DNA of 64,000 nt, taken from assembly GCF_038050375.1 (NCBI RefSeq), contig NZ_CP150886.1, positions 310,001 through 374,000 of the forward strand. Direction: 5' to 3'. This stretch comes from Okeanomitos corallinicola TIOX110. GTDB taxonomy: Bacteria > Cyanobacteriota > Cyanobacteriia > Cyanobacteriales > Nostocaceae. The translations under genes and the position numbers were made by a program. Below are positions 9,296 to 18,327 of the stretch, in pieces (position 1 is the first letter of the stretch; every line of letters begins with the position of its first letter). The notes below the pieces were generated by a model. That model saw only the letters and a list, made by a program, of their open reading frames with translations, ran no database searches and had not been told where the DNA came from.

Positions 9296-9495
9296 TGTTA
9301 CTCCTAATCTTCTAGAGCAAACTAATTTGGTATATTTAATTCATAGACAACCTAGTCAATATCTTGAGAAAGATTATAGTTAATTCTGGACTGGTTAACT
9401 ACAGCAAGGATACCAACTTCTCTACGGACAATTGTTACTACGAATCATAATGTTACTGAGTTAGATGGATTTCAATAGTTGATAGTATCAGATCA

Positions 9496-10380
9496 TCAAG
9501 AATTAGGAAGACTAACATTTGCACAGAAACACCAAATAAATACTCCTGTAAGCAAAACACAGAGAACCCCAGTTAAACCAGCTAGGGGTTTTTGATTTTT
9601 ACCAGTTAACCATTCTGAGGCTTTACCAGTGTAGGTTATTAATCCCGCTGTATCTATGGTAGCGATCGCCCAGATCCAACCTGCATGGAGTCCCCAAGCT
9701 ATCCCTAAATTATTGCTATCAGCTATTCTGGCCACTACCAACACCATTCCCATCAGCCATAAACCAGGTAATTGAGGTATGGTTTCTTGTTGTTCCCAAA
9801 CTAAATGTAGTAAAGCAAAAATCAAACTAGAAATAACAGCAGCTAACCAAATCGGGTAATCTTGGTCTAAAGTAGTCAGTAAAAAACCCCGAAACACTAA
9901 CTCTTCTATCCCTCCGACAAACAAAGCTACCGCAGAAATTGGTAGCAAAATACCGGGAATTAATTTGATATTGGATGTTTCTAGATAGCACCAACCTAAC
10001 CAAAATTGGCAGGTAAACACCATGATTAGCCCCAATATACCCAAACCCAAACCTAGGAATAGGGAAGCAAAAATCGAAAAATTCCTAACTAATCCCTCAT
10101 CGGCAAAAGATCCAAATCCTAACCAATTGAACCCCCAAATAATTAGAGGTGCTAATAAATAGAGAGATACTAATAAAGGTATTTTTTGCTCTGGTTGTAA
10201 GGATTTATTAATCTGCAACTTCAATACTGAGGCAGATATCACTGCCAATGGCAACCAAAATATTGCCCAAACCATAAAAAAAGCCATGACAACGAACACT
10301 ACTGGCGCATTTTTTAAAAACACCAGTAATGTCTGGACAGATGGCTCTAGAAGTGATAGAAAAAAGTGTGGAAAAATCAC
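9496..10380 (-). CDS. CPBP-family intramembrane metalloprotease
   Basis: 294 aa, strongly hydrophobic with about eight membrane segments. The CPBP (Abi/Rce1-like) motifs are present: EELVFRG (EExxxR), then SLIFALLHLVWE (FxxxH) and WGLHAGWIWA. These glutamates and histidines form the metal site in this family. Substrate unknown; cyanobacterial members are often of unknown role. Transcribed alone, with about 200 bp either side. Confidence 0.88.
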   Translation of the reverse strand: MIFPHFFLSLLEPSVQTLLVFLKNAPVVFVVMAFFMVWAIFWLPLAVISASVLKLQINKSLQPEQKIPLLVSLYLLAPLIIWGFNWLGFGSFADEGLVRNFSIFASLFLGLGLGILGLIMVFTCQFWLGWCYLETSNIKLIPGILLPISAVALFVGGIEELVFRGFLLTTLDQDYPIWLAAVISSLIFALLHLVWEQQETIPQLPGLWLMGMVLVVARIADSNNLGIAWGLHAGWIWAIATIDTAGLITYTGKASEWLTGKNQKPLAGLTGVLCVLLTGVFIWCFCANVSLPNS

Positions 10381-10574
10381 GATATATAGTCAGATAAGAT
10401 AGGGTATTTTGGCAATCTTCCAAAACCCTACCAGAATTTATGACTCATCGTCCAAAATATCAAATCGTATTTTGTTGTCAACAAAGCCTCAAACTACAAA
10501 TACTGTTTATTTGTAAAAGTAGGGAAAAGCCAATATACATTTACTGACAACTGACCCCTACTTTTTAGAGAAAT

Positions 10575-11018
10575 TTACTCCTCTTCATTTTCCAAATCAG
10601 CTTCATCAGAGTCTAGGTCTGAAGAAGTCAATTTTTTGTCACTTTCACCTAGTTGAATTAAGTGAATATGCTTGTAACCGAGCCGAATTTCAAATTCATC
10701 TCCTGGTTTTAAACCCATTGCTTTTGTATAGGTAGCACCAATGACAATTTGACGATTTTGATGAACACTTACCCGATATGTCGGTTCGCGGCCACGTCCA
10801 TCTTTAGGTGATTCTGGGCTGAGAGGAATACCTCTTGCTGCCAATAAAGCATCATAAAAATCTGTCAGATTAACACGTACCTGTTGATTCTTTGTAACTG
10901 TGTAATAGCCACACTGTCTAGCTCTTTCACGACGTGGTAAATGAGAAAGCTCTTTTACTTTATTTAGTAGTGCTTTTCCAGTTAATAGTGGATATTCGGC
11001 GGTTGCAGTTTCAGTCAT
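10575..11018 (-). CDS. cyAbrB transcriptional regulator
   Basis: 147 aa. LTGKALLNKVKELSHLPRRE and QCGYYTVTKNQQVRVNLTDF are the signature of cyanobacterial AbrB proteins; the DNA-binding AbrB-like domain is C-terminal (around PTYRVSVHQNRQIVIGATY with GDEFEIRLG), the reverse of Bacillus AbrB. The acidic tail DSDEADLENEEE is unusual in charge. The frame opens at a TTG (11027); I prefer ATG at 11018, about 12 bases after AAGGAA. Members regulate carbon/nitrogen balance genes and hydrogenase in other cyanobacteria. The long gene-free region upstream may hold its leader and promoter. Confidence 0.9.
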   Translation of the reverse strand: MTETATAEYPLLTGKALLNKVKELSHLPRRERARQCGYYTVTKNQQVRVNLTDFYDALLAARGIPLSPESPKDGRGREPTYRVSVHQNRQIVIGATYTKAMGLKPGDEFEIRLGYKHIHLIQLGESDKKLTSSDLDSDEADLENEEE

Positions 11019-11027
11019 TATGCTCAA

Positions 11028-12348
11028 AATTTCCTTAATCTCTTCAAGCTGAACATTAATGTAGCCTTACGTTCTGTATCTGACTTTTTAGCCAATTAAC
11101 AGAGCTACTAAAGACTGTGGGGTGAGGCGTGAATTCCTGCGAATAAGATCAAACCTAGTATCTCCTTCAATGGTTATCCATATTAGATTCAGAGATCCTG
11201 GTGATCACAGAAATTTATTCCATTGATTTTACGGTACTTTTAACCATCATTCGCCATGAAAAAAAGGAGTATTTTATCTTTTGGCGCTTTTGTAGTGGTT
11301 TATTTTTAAGCAACCTTTACAAATCAGGTTAGTTCTACTCCAAAAAAGTCGTAGATACAATAAATAGCAGGTCTTTCACTTTCGGACTACCCTTTTCTTG
11401 TTCTTGATTTGTAGGTTTGTACCCACTCGTCATCCCAAGCTTAGGACAGTATAGTATTTGCTTATGGTCTCACAGACATACACCCTTTTGTCTTGCCATA
11501 GAGACTTGAATTTTCATGTCTCTCGATTACGAATCAACAAAGTAGTACCCGTCGTACTTCTACAGCCTTTGGTACTGGTTTTGTGAATTCATAATTTCAT
11601 ATTAAATACTATCATGGATTAATAATAGCAAAATATTTGTTTAATTTAAAATTCAATTTAAAAATATTTTTTTTCTGATCACTGCAAATAGGAAGGTAAA
11701 AAGAGCAAGAGATTTTACTCTCCCATGATCGGATCATCACTGTAGAGTCTAGGAGTTGATAAAAATTTATATAATTGAGAGCAACTGTTTTGAGTAGGTT
11801 ACTTAAAATTAGGTTTTCTTGATTGGAGATCAAAGGAAAAGCTGCTGAGGCTTTTCACCCAGTTTATTGGCAGAAGGTAAAATATCAAAGATGATTACCC
11901 AATTTTGCATAGCAGAAGAATTAATTTACCACATCTATCTCCTGCTTAATAGTGATCGCCAGAAAATTATCCTCTGATTTAACACTTCTATATATTTAAG
12001 AAATTTTCACTTCGCTATGGCTTGAAGACAGTTTACAAATATGACTAGACTAAAAACTCTGGTTTAATGAAAAAGTCTTTTCGTAACAACGCAGTATGAC
12101 GTAAATCATAGCGCAGGAGTCAGAAGGAAGACCCGAAAAAGTTGTCATAATCATGGAAAATATGCAAAAGTTTTGGAGTTTTTATCCTATCCCACCTTCT
12201 TGAGCAAGTTGGTTGTGAAGATAAATTGCACCAACTGCACATCTGCAACTAGAATTTTAATGGTTATGACCTAGAATTATTAGTGCCTCCAGCCTCAATT
12301 TACGACTTCTGGCTCAATTAAAGCAACTTTAGAATTTGGTTAGTGATA
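11028..12348. other. Gene-free interval, 1.3 kb
   Basis: Between the divergent cyAbrB and sdhB genes. No reading frame with recognisable homology was seen; the longest (73 codons, minus strand at 11612-11833) is AT-rich and unlike a real protein. The part at 11340-11600 is less AT-rich than the rest and could hold a leader or a small RNA, but I cannot identify one. Confidence 0.5.
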
Positions 12349-13350
12349 ATGGAAGTTATTTTTAAGATTATTCGGCAGCAACAAAATTCTACACCTGTTG
12401 TCCAAACCTATCCTTTACAGGTAGAACCAGGAAATACAATCCTTGATTGTCTAAATCGAATTAAATGGGAACAGGATGGAACTCTAGCATTTAGGAAAAA
12501 TTGTCGCAATACCATTTGTGGTAGTTGTTCTATGCGAATTAATGGCCGTTCAGCTTTAGCCTGTAAGGAAAATGTAGGTAGTGAATTAGCCAGATTAGAA
12601 AAAATTTCCTCGCCAGAGACAAATCATACCACTGACGAAATCACAATTGCGCCTTTGGGCAATATGCCAGTGATTAAGGATTTAGTTGTGGATATGACCA
12701 GTTTTTGGGATAACTTGGAAGCCGTTACACCTTATGTGAGTACAGCAGCAAGACAAGTACCAGAAAGAGAATTTTTGCAAACACCTCAAGAGCGATCGCT
12801 CCTCGATCAAACTGGTAATTGTATTATGTGCGGTGCTTGTTATTCAGAATGTAACGCTCGCGAAATCAATCCTAATTTTGTTGGTCCCCATGCTTTAGCT
12901 AAAGCCTATCGCATGGTAGCTGATTCCCGTGATAGTGACACAGAAAATCGCTTAGAAACCTACAACGAAGATACTCAGGGAGTTTGGGGTTGTACTCGTT
13001 GTTTTTACTGCGACTCAGTTTGTCCCATGGAAGTAGCACCCCTAGAACAAATTACCAAAATTAAACAGGAAATTCTTGACCGCAAACAAGCCAGCGATAG
13101 CCGTTCCATTCGTCACCGTAAAGTATTAATAGATTTAGTCAAAGCCGGTGGTTGGATTGATGAACGTCAATTTGGGATTCAGGTAGTTGGTAATTATTTC
13201 CGCGACTTAAAAGGATTATTGAGCCTTGCACCTCTGGGTTTACGGATGCTTGTCCGGGGTAAATTTCCCCTCTCCTTTGAACCATCAGAAGGGACTGAGG
13301 AAGTGCGATCGCTCATTGAATCAGTTAAACAGGTGACAGATGACAGGTGA
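12349..13350 (+). CDS. sdhB: Succinate dehydrogenase/fumarate reductase iron-sulfur subunit
   Basis: 333 aa. The [2Fe-2S] ferredoxin domain has C52, C57, C60 and C72 in NCRNTICGSCSMRINGR and ACKENV. Two further cluster motifs follow, CIMCGACYSECN and CTRCFYCDSVCP, which bind the [4Fe-4S]/[3Fe-4S]-type centres. The protein passes electrons from the flavoprotein to quinone in the thylakoid or plasma membrane. It is longer than the proteobacterial SdhB (about 240 aa), as I recall for cyanobacteria. Start chosen at ATG 12349 rather than GTG 12343; no strong ribosome site is seen. The flavoprotein subunit is not in this window, so the gene stands alone. Confidence 0.93.
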   Translation: MEVIFKIIRQQQNSTPVVQTYPLQVEPGNTILDCLNRIKWEQDGTLAFRKNCRNTICGSCSMRINGRSALACKENVGSELARLEKISSPETNHTTDEITIAPLGNMPVIKDLVVDMTSFWDNLEAVTPYVSTAARQVPEREFLQTPQERSLLDQTGNCIMCGACYSECNAREINPNFVGPHALAKAYRMVADSRDSDTENRLETYNEDTQGVWGCTRCFYCDSVCPMEVAPLEQITKIKQEILDRKQASDSRSIRHRKVLIDLVKAGGWIDERQFGIQVVGNYFRDLKGLLSLAPLGLRMLVRGKFPLSFEPSEGTEEVRSLIESVKQVTDDR

Positions 13351-13430
13351 GAGGTTACAGGTTACAGGTCACAGTTTTAGAAGAAGGAAAAAAGGGGCAA
13401 AAGCCAAGAATTCTTGATTTTGAATTGGTA

Positions 13431-13958
13431 TTACTTTGGTTCTTGGGGGATATTTAATTTCTGACCAAAACGATCATAAAGCAGAATATCCCATTGCCCA
13501 TTATTATTAAACTCAAATGCAATCCTACTCCCATCAGCACTAATTGTAGGATTGCGGATTTCAGATTGCAAATTAGCAGTTAAATTTCGTGATTGTCGTG
13601 TTTCCCTATCATAGAGAAAAATAGCAGGTCGTCCCTGACGACTAGCTGCAAATACAACAAAACGTCCATCTTCACTGACAGAAGGATGGTCAGCAATAGT
13701 ATCAAAAGAATTTAAACCCGGTAAATCAATTAAATTCCGTGCTACAGAATCAAACATATATATGTCTTGAGTCCCACGACGGTTGGTAGTAAAAACAATA
13801 TATCTTCCTGAAATTTGCGGATTTAACTCAGAAGCCAAACTGTTGAGACTCCGTCCACTAGCATCGAATGGATAACTTAATATACGCGGATAGCCAAAAC
13901 AACCACTTAATAAACCTGAGCTTAAAAATAAAAGAATTGATAATTTGTAATTAGTCAT
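13431..13958 (-). CDS. TolB-like beta-propeller lipoprotein (PD40 repeats), copy A
   Basis: 175 aa. The signal peptide ends in a lipobox, SGLLSGC, so the protein is probably lipid-anchored. Three PD40/TolB-like repeats follow: NPQISGRYIVFTTNRRGTQD, HPSVSEDGRFVVFAASRQGR and NPTISADGSRIAFEFNNNGQ. A half-length propeller like this may need a partner, and the neighbouring paralogue (14064-14618) is the obvious candidate. The start codon sits at the edge of a ten-unit CATTGGG heptamer array that fills the entire upstream spacer, so it has no ordinary ribosome site. Confidence 0.85.
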   Translation of the reverse strand: MTNYKLSILLFLSSGLLSGCFGYPRILSYPFDASGRSLNSLASELNPQISGRYIVFTTNRRGTQDIYMFDSVARNLIDLPGLNSFDTIADHPSVSEDGRFVVFAASRQGRPAIFLYDRETRQSRNLTANLQSEIRNPTISADGSRIAFEFNNNGQWDILLYDRFGQKLNIPQEPK

Positions 13959-14025
13959 TGGTCATTGGGCATCGGGCATTGGTCATTGGTCATTGGGCAT
14001 TGGGCATTGGGCATTGGGCATTGGG
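13956..14025. repeat. Heptanucleotide tandem array (CATTGGG/CATTGGT), 10 units
   Basis: Ten head-to-tail 7-mers: mostly CATTGGG and CATTGGT with one CATCGGG. It fills the spacer between two lipoprotein genes, and its first unit contains the complement of the start codon of copy A. This is an STRR-type array as known in heterocystous cyanobacteria. Confidence 0.95.
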
Positions 14026-14063
14026 TTATTCATCTTCCCCAGCTTTCCCTGCCTTCTGAATTT

Positions 14064-14618
14064 TTAATTATTCACCGTTTTACCATCAGGAATATCTAAT
14101 TCTACAGTTGGACCACGATCTAAAACTTCAATATCCCATCTGCCACGTCTAGCAGACTCAAACACAACATAACGACCATCAGAACTAATATCAGGATTTC
14201 TGAGCCAACCACGATAGCTAGGAGTGAGAATTTGGGACTTTTGCAAAGCACGATCATAAAGAGCTACCACAGGTCTACCTTGGTCACTCGTTAAATAACA
14301 AAGATAACGACCGGTGTAACTAAGACTAGGACTTTCTGCAATTGTCTCACGCCGATTTAAGCCCGGAGTAGAAATGAAACTTTGAGCTTCCAAATCATAC
14401 AACAATAACTGTTGATTAGCATTACGATTAGAAACAAAAGCTAAAAAGCGTCCGTTTCCGCTCAAAGCTGGTTGCTCCTCAGTATAACGACTGTTCAGGG
14501 AAGAAACCCCAATAGGAATATCACCAGCACCACAGGACACGAGTAAACTAGCAAAACTAAAAATCAGGCTCCAATGAACAGGTTTTTGGAGCCACAAAAT
14601 CGCCGTAAATTTTCTCAC
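14064..14618 (-). CDS. TolB-like beta-propeller lipoprotein (PD40 repeats), copy B
   Basis: 184 aa paralogue of the next gene downstream. Lipobox SLLVSC follows a hydrophobic signal (HWSLIFSFASLLVS). Repeats: QPALSGNGRFLAFVSNRNAN, SPSLSYTGRYLCYLTSDQGR and NPDISSDGRYVVFESARRGR, each with the S-G/D-G-R-F core of TolB-type blades. The gene pair is adjacent to ycf66 and psbX on the same strand. Function in the cell envelope is inferred only from lipobox and fold. Confidence 0.85.
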   Translation of the reverse strand: MRKFTAILWLQKPVHWSLIFSFASLLVSCGAGDIPIGVSSLNSRYTEEQPALSGNGRFLAFVSNRNANQQLLLYDLEAQSFISTPGLNRRETIAESPSLSYTGRYLCYLTSDQGRPVVALYDRALQKSQILTPSYRGWLRNPDISSDGRYVVFESARRGRWDIEVLDRGPTVELDIPDGKTVNN

Positions 14619-14664
14619 ATCAAACGTTTTCCGTCAGCCTTGAAACTACCATCAGCCCAAAGTT

Positions 14665-15579
14665 TTAAATATCATCAAAGTCATTGGAATTATTAGTATC
14701 CTCTGGAGAATTGTCAATTGGTTTATATGGTACATAATCAGTAGGGATAGCCTCATCATCTTCTCTGTTTCTACGAGAAGTCGAATCAGAAGATGGACGG
14801 CGTTTTCTGGGTCTTGGAGTTACATCATCCTGGGTACTTTCTGGACGAGAAGGTCTGTTATTACGGCGACGAGGTGATTTTCTGACTTCTTCTTGGGGAC
14901 TTTCCCAATCATCAACTTCCCTAGAAACAGCACCCCAATTTTCTGATTCAATATTAACATCGGGGCTACTTACGGAACGCCTAGAACTTGTACGTCGTTT
15001 CCTTTCTGTGGTTTCTGGTTTTTCTCTGCTAGTACGACGTTCTGTCCGACGAGGGGGTTGTTCTTCATAGTAACTATCGCGATTGGGGCGATCATCTCTA
15101 CTACCACGAATCCTGGGGCGTGGGGGAATATCTTCTTCTTCGTCTTCGTAATAAGGTAGAGGTTCTAAATCTGCATCCATCTCCGCTTGATAGTTGCGGC
15201 GTTCAGAGTAGGAATATTTTCTGCTGACTTCTCGTTCATCATCCACAATGGGAGTGTTACGTTTTGCTTGTTGAGTAGCAATACTCCGTAGACGAATACT
15301 TTCCACAGCAAAAAATACTGTAGAACCAACTAACAACAACTGATTAAATTGCAAAATTGGATCAAGTCTCCATCCTTGAAAGATGAGAATAAAACCGCAC
15401 AGTAAACCCACTGCCGCAAAAAAGATATCTTGATCTCGTGACAGTTCTGGACGTACAGTGCGGAGAAAATACAGTGCTGCCCCAGCTACAGCCAGAAAAA
15501 TTCCTAGTACACTGGCTGAGTTCGCCCCAAAATTTACCTGAGCCAAAACACTGGCTGAGTTCAGCCCAAAATTAATCAT
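14665..15579 (-). CDS. ycf66: Ycf66-family protein
   Basis: 304 aa. Membrane helices are in the first 100 residues (GIFLAVAGAALYFLRTVRPE, FAAVGLLCGFILIFQGWRLD, LLLVGSTVFFAVESIRLR), the core of the Ycf66 family found in cyanobacteria and some plastids. Residues from about 110 on are a low-complexity, highly charged tail rich in Arg, Glu, Asp and Ser and probably disordered. The N-terminus carries a 13-residue tandem duplication (INFGLNSASVLAQ then VNFGANSASVLGI). psbX lies directly upstream on the same strand. The biochemical role of Ycf66 is unknown to me. Confidence 0.88.
   Translation of the reverse strand: MINFGLNSASVLAQVNFGANSASVLGIFLAVAGAALYFLRTVRPELSRDQDIFFAAVGLLCGFILIFQGWRLDPILQFNQLLLVGSTVFFAVESIRLRSIATQQAKRNTPIVDDEREVSRKYSYSERRNYQAEMDADLEPLPYYEDEEEDIPPRPRIRGSRDDRPNRDSYYEEQPPRRTERRTSREKPETTERKRRTSSRRSVSSPDVNIESENWGAVSREVDDWESPQEEVRKSPRRRNNRPSRPESTQDDVTPRPRKRRPSSDSTSRRNREDDEAIPTDYVPYKPIDNSPEDTNNSNDFDDI
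15499..15576 (-). repeat. 39-bp tandem duplication at the ycf66 N-terminus
   Basis: Codons 2-14 and 15-27 encode INFGLNSASVLAQ and VNFGANSASVLGI. The shared DNA core is GAACTCAGCCAGTGT. The second copy matches the usual Ycf66 N-terminus, so the first is an added leader. Confidence 0.8.
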
Positions 15580-15702
15580 TGCTCTTTTCCTAATATCAAA
15601 TCTATGTTAGCGAGTCACAATTAAAATCACTATTTTAACTATTGACAATATATTTAAGCTTCAAAGCATCCGGTAAAGAAGCTCTGAAGCTATTTACCAT
15701 TT

Positions 15703-15799
15703 TTGGTGATTGGTAGTTGGTGATTGGTAGTTGGTGATTAGTAATTGGTAATTGGTAAAACTTTTACCTGTCACCTGTCACCTGTCACCTGTCACCTGT
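15703..15799. repeat. Two adjacent heptanucleotide arrays (TTGGTGA-type and CACCTGT-type)
   Basis: 15703-15756 is a degenerate TTGGTGA/TTGGTAG array and 15764-15799 a near-perfect ACCTGTC array of five units. They fill the spacer between ycf66 and psbX. Similar heptamers occur at 13346-13370 (GGTTACA), 16465-16490 (CCAATCA) and 29181-29206 (GGGAATA). Confidence 0.9.
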
Positions 15800-15809
15800 T
15801 TTCTGTAAC

Positions 15810-15929
15810 TTAGTCACGTTGGATTTTATCTTTCTGGCTGATGAAAATCAAACCAACGGTGGCAGGGATAACAACAATCGCAGTACCCCAAAGTAGACTC
15901 CAAAGAAAATTTGCTAAAGAGGGTGTCAT
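15810..15929 (-). CDS. psbX: Photosystem II subunit PsbX
   Basis: A 39-codon gene. The product begins MTPSLANFLWSLLWGT, continues through a single membrane helix (IVVIPATVGLIFI) and ends SQKDKIQRD, which is the PsbX sequence pattern. PsbX is a one-helix thylakoid protein of photosystem II near the QB site. ATG at 15927-15929 (complement); the upstream strand has A/G-rich bases but no perfect ribosome site. It lies about 230 bp upstream of ycf66 in the same orientation. Confidence 0.95.
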   Translation of the reverse strand: MTPSLANFLWSLLWGTAIVVIPATVGLIFISQKDKIQRD

Positions 15930-16140
15930 AGTTTTCAACCTTTTTTTTTACATAGTTCATTTTAATTTTAATGGTGTATCAGTTCCTTGAGAAGCTATGA
16001 AAACTTTTCAGTTGCTATTTTCCTGTGAAAGAAATTGACAGCATTTAGTTAAGATAAGAAGGAGAATGCTTTACAAAGCTTAAAATTTTCTAGATTCCAC
16101 TCCTATTTGTTGATTTTTTTACAGACAGTAAATTAAAGCC

Positions 16141-16434
16141 ATGACTGGTGTTAACTTGACTTCTTGGATTCTTGGCCCCATTTTGGGCGTGATGATTTTC
16201 TTGTTTATTTTCCGCATCATTCTCACTTGGTATCCCCAAGCTAATCTTAATCGCTTACCTTTTAGTCTGATTGCTTGGCCAACTGAACCTTTTTTAGTGC
16301 TGTTGCGGAAGATAGTACAACCTATTGGCGGCGTTGATATTACCCCCATTATCTGGGTAGGTATTTTGAGTTTAATCAGAGAAATTTTACTAGGCCAGCA
16401 AGGATTACTGACCATGATGGCGCGTGTTGGTTAG
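16141..16434 (+). CDS. YggT/Ycf19-family membrane protein
   Basis: 97 aa with two hydrophobic segments (ILGPILGVMIFLFIFRIILT and IIWVGILSLIREILL). TWYPQANLNRLPFSLIAWPT followed by EPFLVLLRKIVQPIGG is the YggT/Ycf19 signature. Family members act in thylakoid/plastid nucleoid organisation, complex assembly or cell division, depending on the organism. It lies between psbX and accC and converges on accC across a CCAATCA heptamer array. Confidence 0.92.
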   Translation: MTGVNLTSWILGPILGVMIFLFIFRIILTWYPQANLNRLPFSLIAWPTEPFLVLLRKIVQPIGGVDITPIIWVGILSLIREILLGQQGLLTMMARVG

Positions 16435-16488
16435 GGTGTAGGGCGTAGGAAAAGGTTTATAACTCAATCACCAATCACCAATCACCAA

Positions 16489-17835
16489 TCATTGCAATTT
16501 CATGTCTTGGACAAAACTGGTGTAAACGTTACCTTGTAAAAACTGGGCGTTTTCCATGATTTTTTGGTGAAATCCAATGGTCGTGGGTAGTCCAGTAATT
16601 GCACATTCTCTCAAAGCTCGTTTCATGCGGTTAATAGCTGTGGATCTGTCGGGACCCCAAACAATTAACTTGCCGATCAGGGAATCATAATAAGGGGGAA
16701 TTTGATAATCTGTGTAAACATGAGAATCAATCCGTACACCAGGGCCTCCAGGTGGAAGATAGCCGCTAATTTTGCCAGGGGAGGGACGAAAATCATGATC
16801 TGGGTCTTCGGCATTAATGCGGCATTCAATGGCATGACCTCGTAATATTACTTGGTCTTGGCTTAATTTGAGTCTTTCTCCTTGAGCAATACGGATTTGT
16901 TCAACTAACAAGTCAACACCAGTTACCATTTCTGTGACTGGATGCTCAACTTGTATCCTGGTGTTCATTTCCATGAAGTAGAATTGACCGTGTTTGTCTA
17001 AAAGAAATTCGATAGTTCCTGCGCCTGTGTAATTGATGAATTGGGCGGCTCGAACTGCTGCTTGTCCCATTTTTTGCCGCAGTTCTTCGTCGAGGGCGGG
17101 ACTGGGAGCTTCTTCTAATAATTTTTGGTTACGGCGTTGAATTGAACAGTCTCTTTCTCCTAAGTGAATGACGTTACCGTAGGTATCTGCCAAGATTTGA
17201 AATTCTATGTGCCGTGGCCGTTCAATGAATTTTTCTATGTAAACGCCGGCGTTACCAAAGGCTGCTCCTGCTTCTCCTTGGGCAGCATGGAATAGTTTGG
17301 TAAATTCATCTTGAGAGCGGACAAGCCTCATTCCCCTTCCACCACCACCAGCTGTGGCTTTAATCATAACAGGGTAGCCGATTTCTTTGGCGATCGCTAA
17401 TCCTTCTATTTCTGTTTCTACTAACCCATCACTACCCGGAACTGTGGGAACTCCAGCTTTTTGCATGGTTTCCTTGGCAGTAGATTTATCCCCCATGAGG
17501 CGAATAGCTTCTGGCGTTGGTCCAATAAAAGCAATTTTATGATCTGCACAAATTTCTGCAAATCTGGCATTTTCTGCTAAAAAACCATAACCAGGATGAA
17601 TAGCCGTCGCGCCACGCGTTAAAGCAGCTGCAATAATGTTAGGAATATTCAGATAACTTTTACTACTAGCTGGCTCACCAATACAAACTGCTTCATCAGC
17701 TAGTTGTACGTGCAAAGCATTCCGGTCAACAGTGGAGTGTATGGCAACTGTAGCAATTCCCATTTCTTCACAGGCGCGGAGAATGCGAAGAGCTATTTCT
17801 CCCCGATTAGCAATTAAAATTTTGTCAAACTTCAT
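16489..17835 (-). CDS. accC: Acetyl-CoA carboxylase, biotin carboxylase subunit
   Basis: 448 aa, the usual length. It carboxylates biotin on BCCP with ATP and bicarbonate, the first half-reaction of fatty acid synthesis. Motifs: [19 protein letters not shown] at the N-terminus, [12 protein letters not shown] (glycine-rich ATP loop), [35 protein letters not shown] and [11 protein letters not shown]. The downstream order accC, yggT, psbX, ycf66 is one I recall in related cyanobacteria. Upstream on the other strand is tRNA-Leu. Confidence 0.97.
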   Translation of the reverse strand: MKFDKILIANRGEIALRILRACEEMGIATVAIHSTVDRNALHVQLADEAVCIGEPASSKSYLNIPNIIAAALTRGATAIHPGYGFLAENARFAEICADHKIAFIGPTPEAIRLMGDKSTAKETMQKAGVPTVPGSDGLVETEIEGLAIAKEIGYPVMIKATAGGGGRGMRLVRSQDEFTKLFHAAQGEAGAAFGNAGVYIEKFIERPRHIEFQILADTYGNVIHLGERDCSIQRRNQKLLEEAPSPALDEELRQKMGQAAVRAAQFINYTGAGTIEFLLDKHGQFYFMEMNTRIQVEHPVTEMVTGVDLLVEQIRIAQGERLKLSQDQVILRGHAIECRINAEDPDHDFRPSPGKISGYLPPGGPGVRIDSHVYTDYQIPPYYDSLIGKLIVWGPDRSTAINRMKRALRECAITGLPTTIGFHQKIMENAQFLQGNVYTSFVQDMKLQ

Positions 17836-18102
17836 TTTCTAGCTGTGATATTAGTACCAGTAGATTGTCATTCTCTCCCATCTCGTTAAAATAAAGCTGT
17901 CGCATTACTGTAAATTCTTGCAAATTTATCAAGAGGCAGAAGAAGATTTATCATCTAATTCCCAATTAATCAATTTTCTACACCCTAAACTCTATTCAGT
18001 ATTCCCTGATTAAAACATTTGGGAAAAAATTTGTGGGAAAAATTTTCTAAAATCTTTTCCATCATCAAATTTTTATGCTATATTGTTTTCTTAGACAACC
18101 GT

Positions 18103-18183
18103 GCGGATGTGGCGGAATTGGTATACGCGCACGCTTGAGGTGCGTGTGGCTTTGCCTTGCGAGTTCGAGTCTCGCCATCCGCA
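18103..18183 (+). tRNA. tRNA-Leu (anticodon GAG)
   Basis: GCGGATG at the 5' end pairs perfectly with CATCCGC at 18176-18182, with A as discriminator. The anticodon stem CACGC/GCGTG encloses the loop TTGAGGT, giving GAG, which reads CTC/CTT leucine codons. The variable arm is long (class II) and the T arm contains GTTCGAGTC. CCA is not encoded. Confidence 0.97.
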
Positions 18184-18327
18184 TAAGTTATGTATTAATT
18201 TGTGCGGCATCCATTTTATTTTGGCTGCTTCTGAAGGTGTAAGTTGAATCTGGGTTCAGCCTACACCTTATCATTATAAGCATGGTTAAGATTAAATATA
18301 CTATACTAATAATTAGATTGATCCACA

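Noticed and set aside
11612-11833. 73-codon minus-strand frame in the long gene-free stretch
   Set aside because: Composition is that of AT-rich spacer; no motif and no convincing ribosome site.
13956-14025. Possible CRISPR array
   Set aside because: Units are 7 bp with no spacers. No 25-40 bp repeats with unique spacers occur anywhere in the window, and no cas genes were seen.
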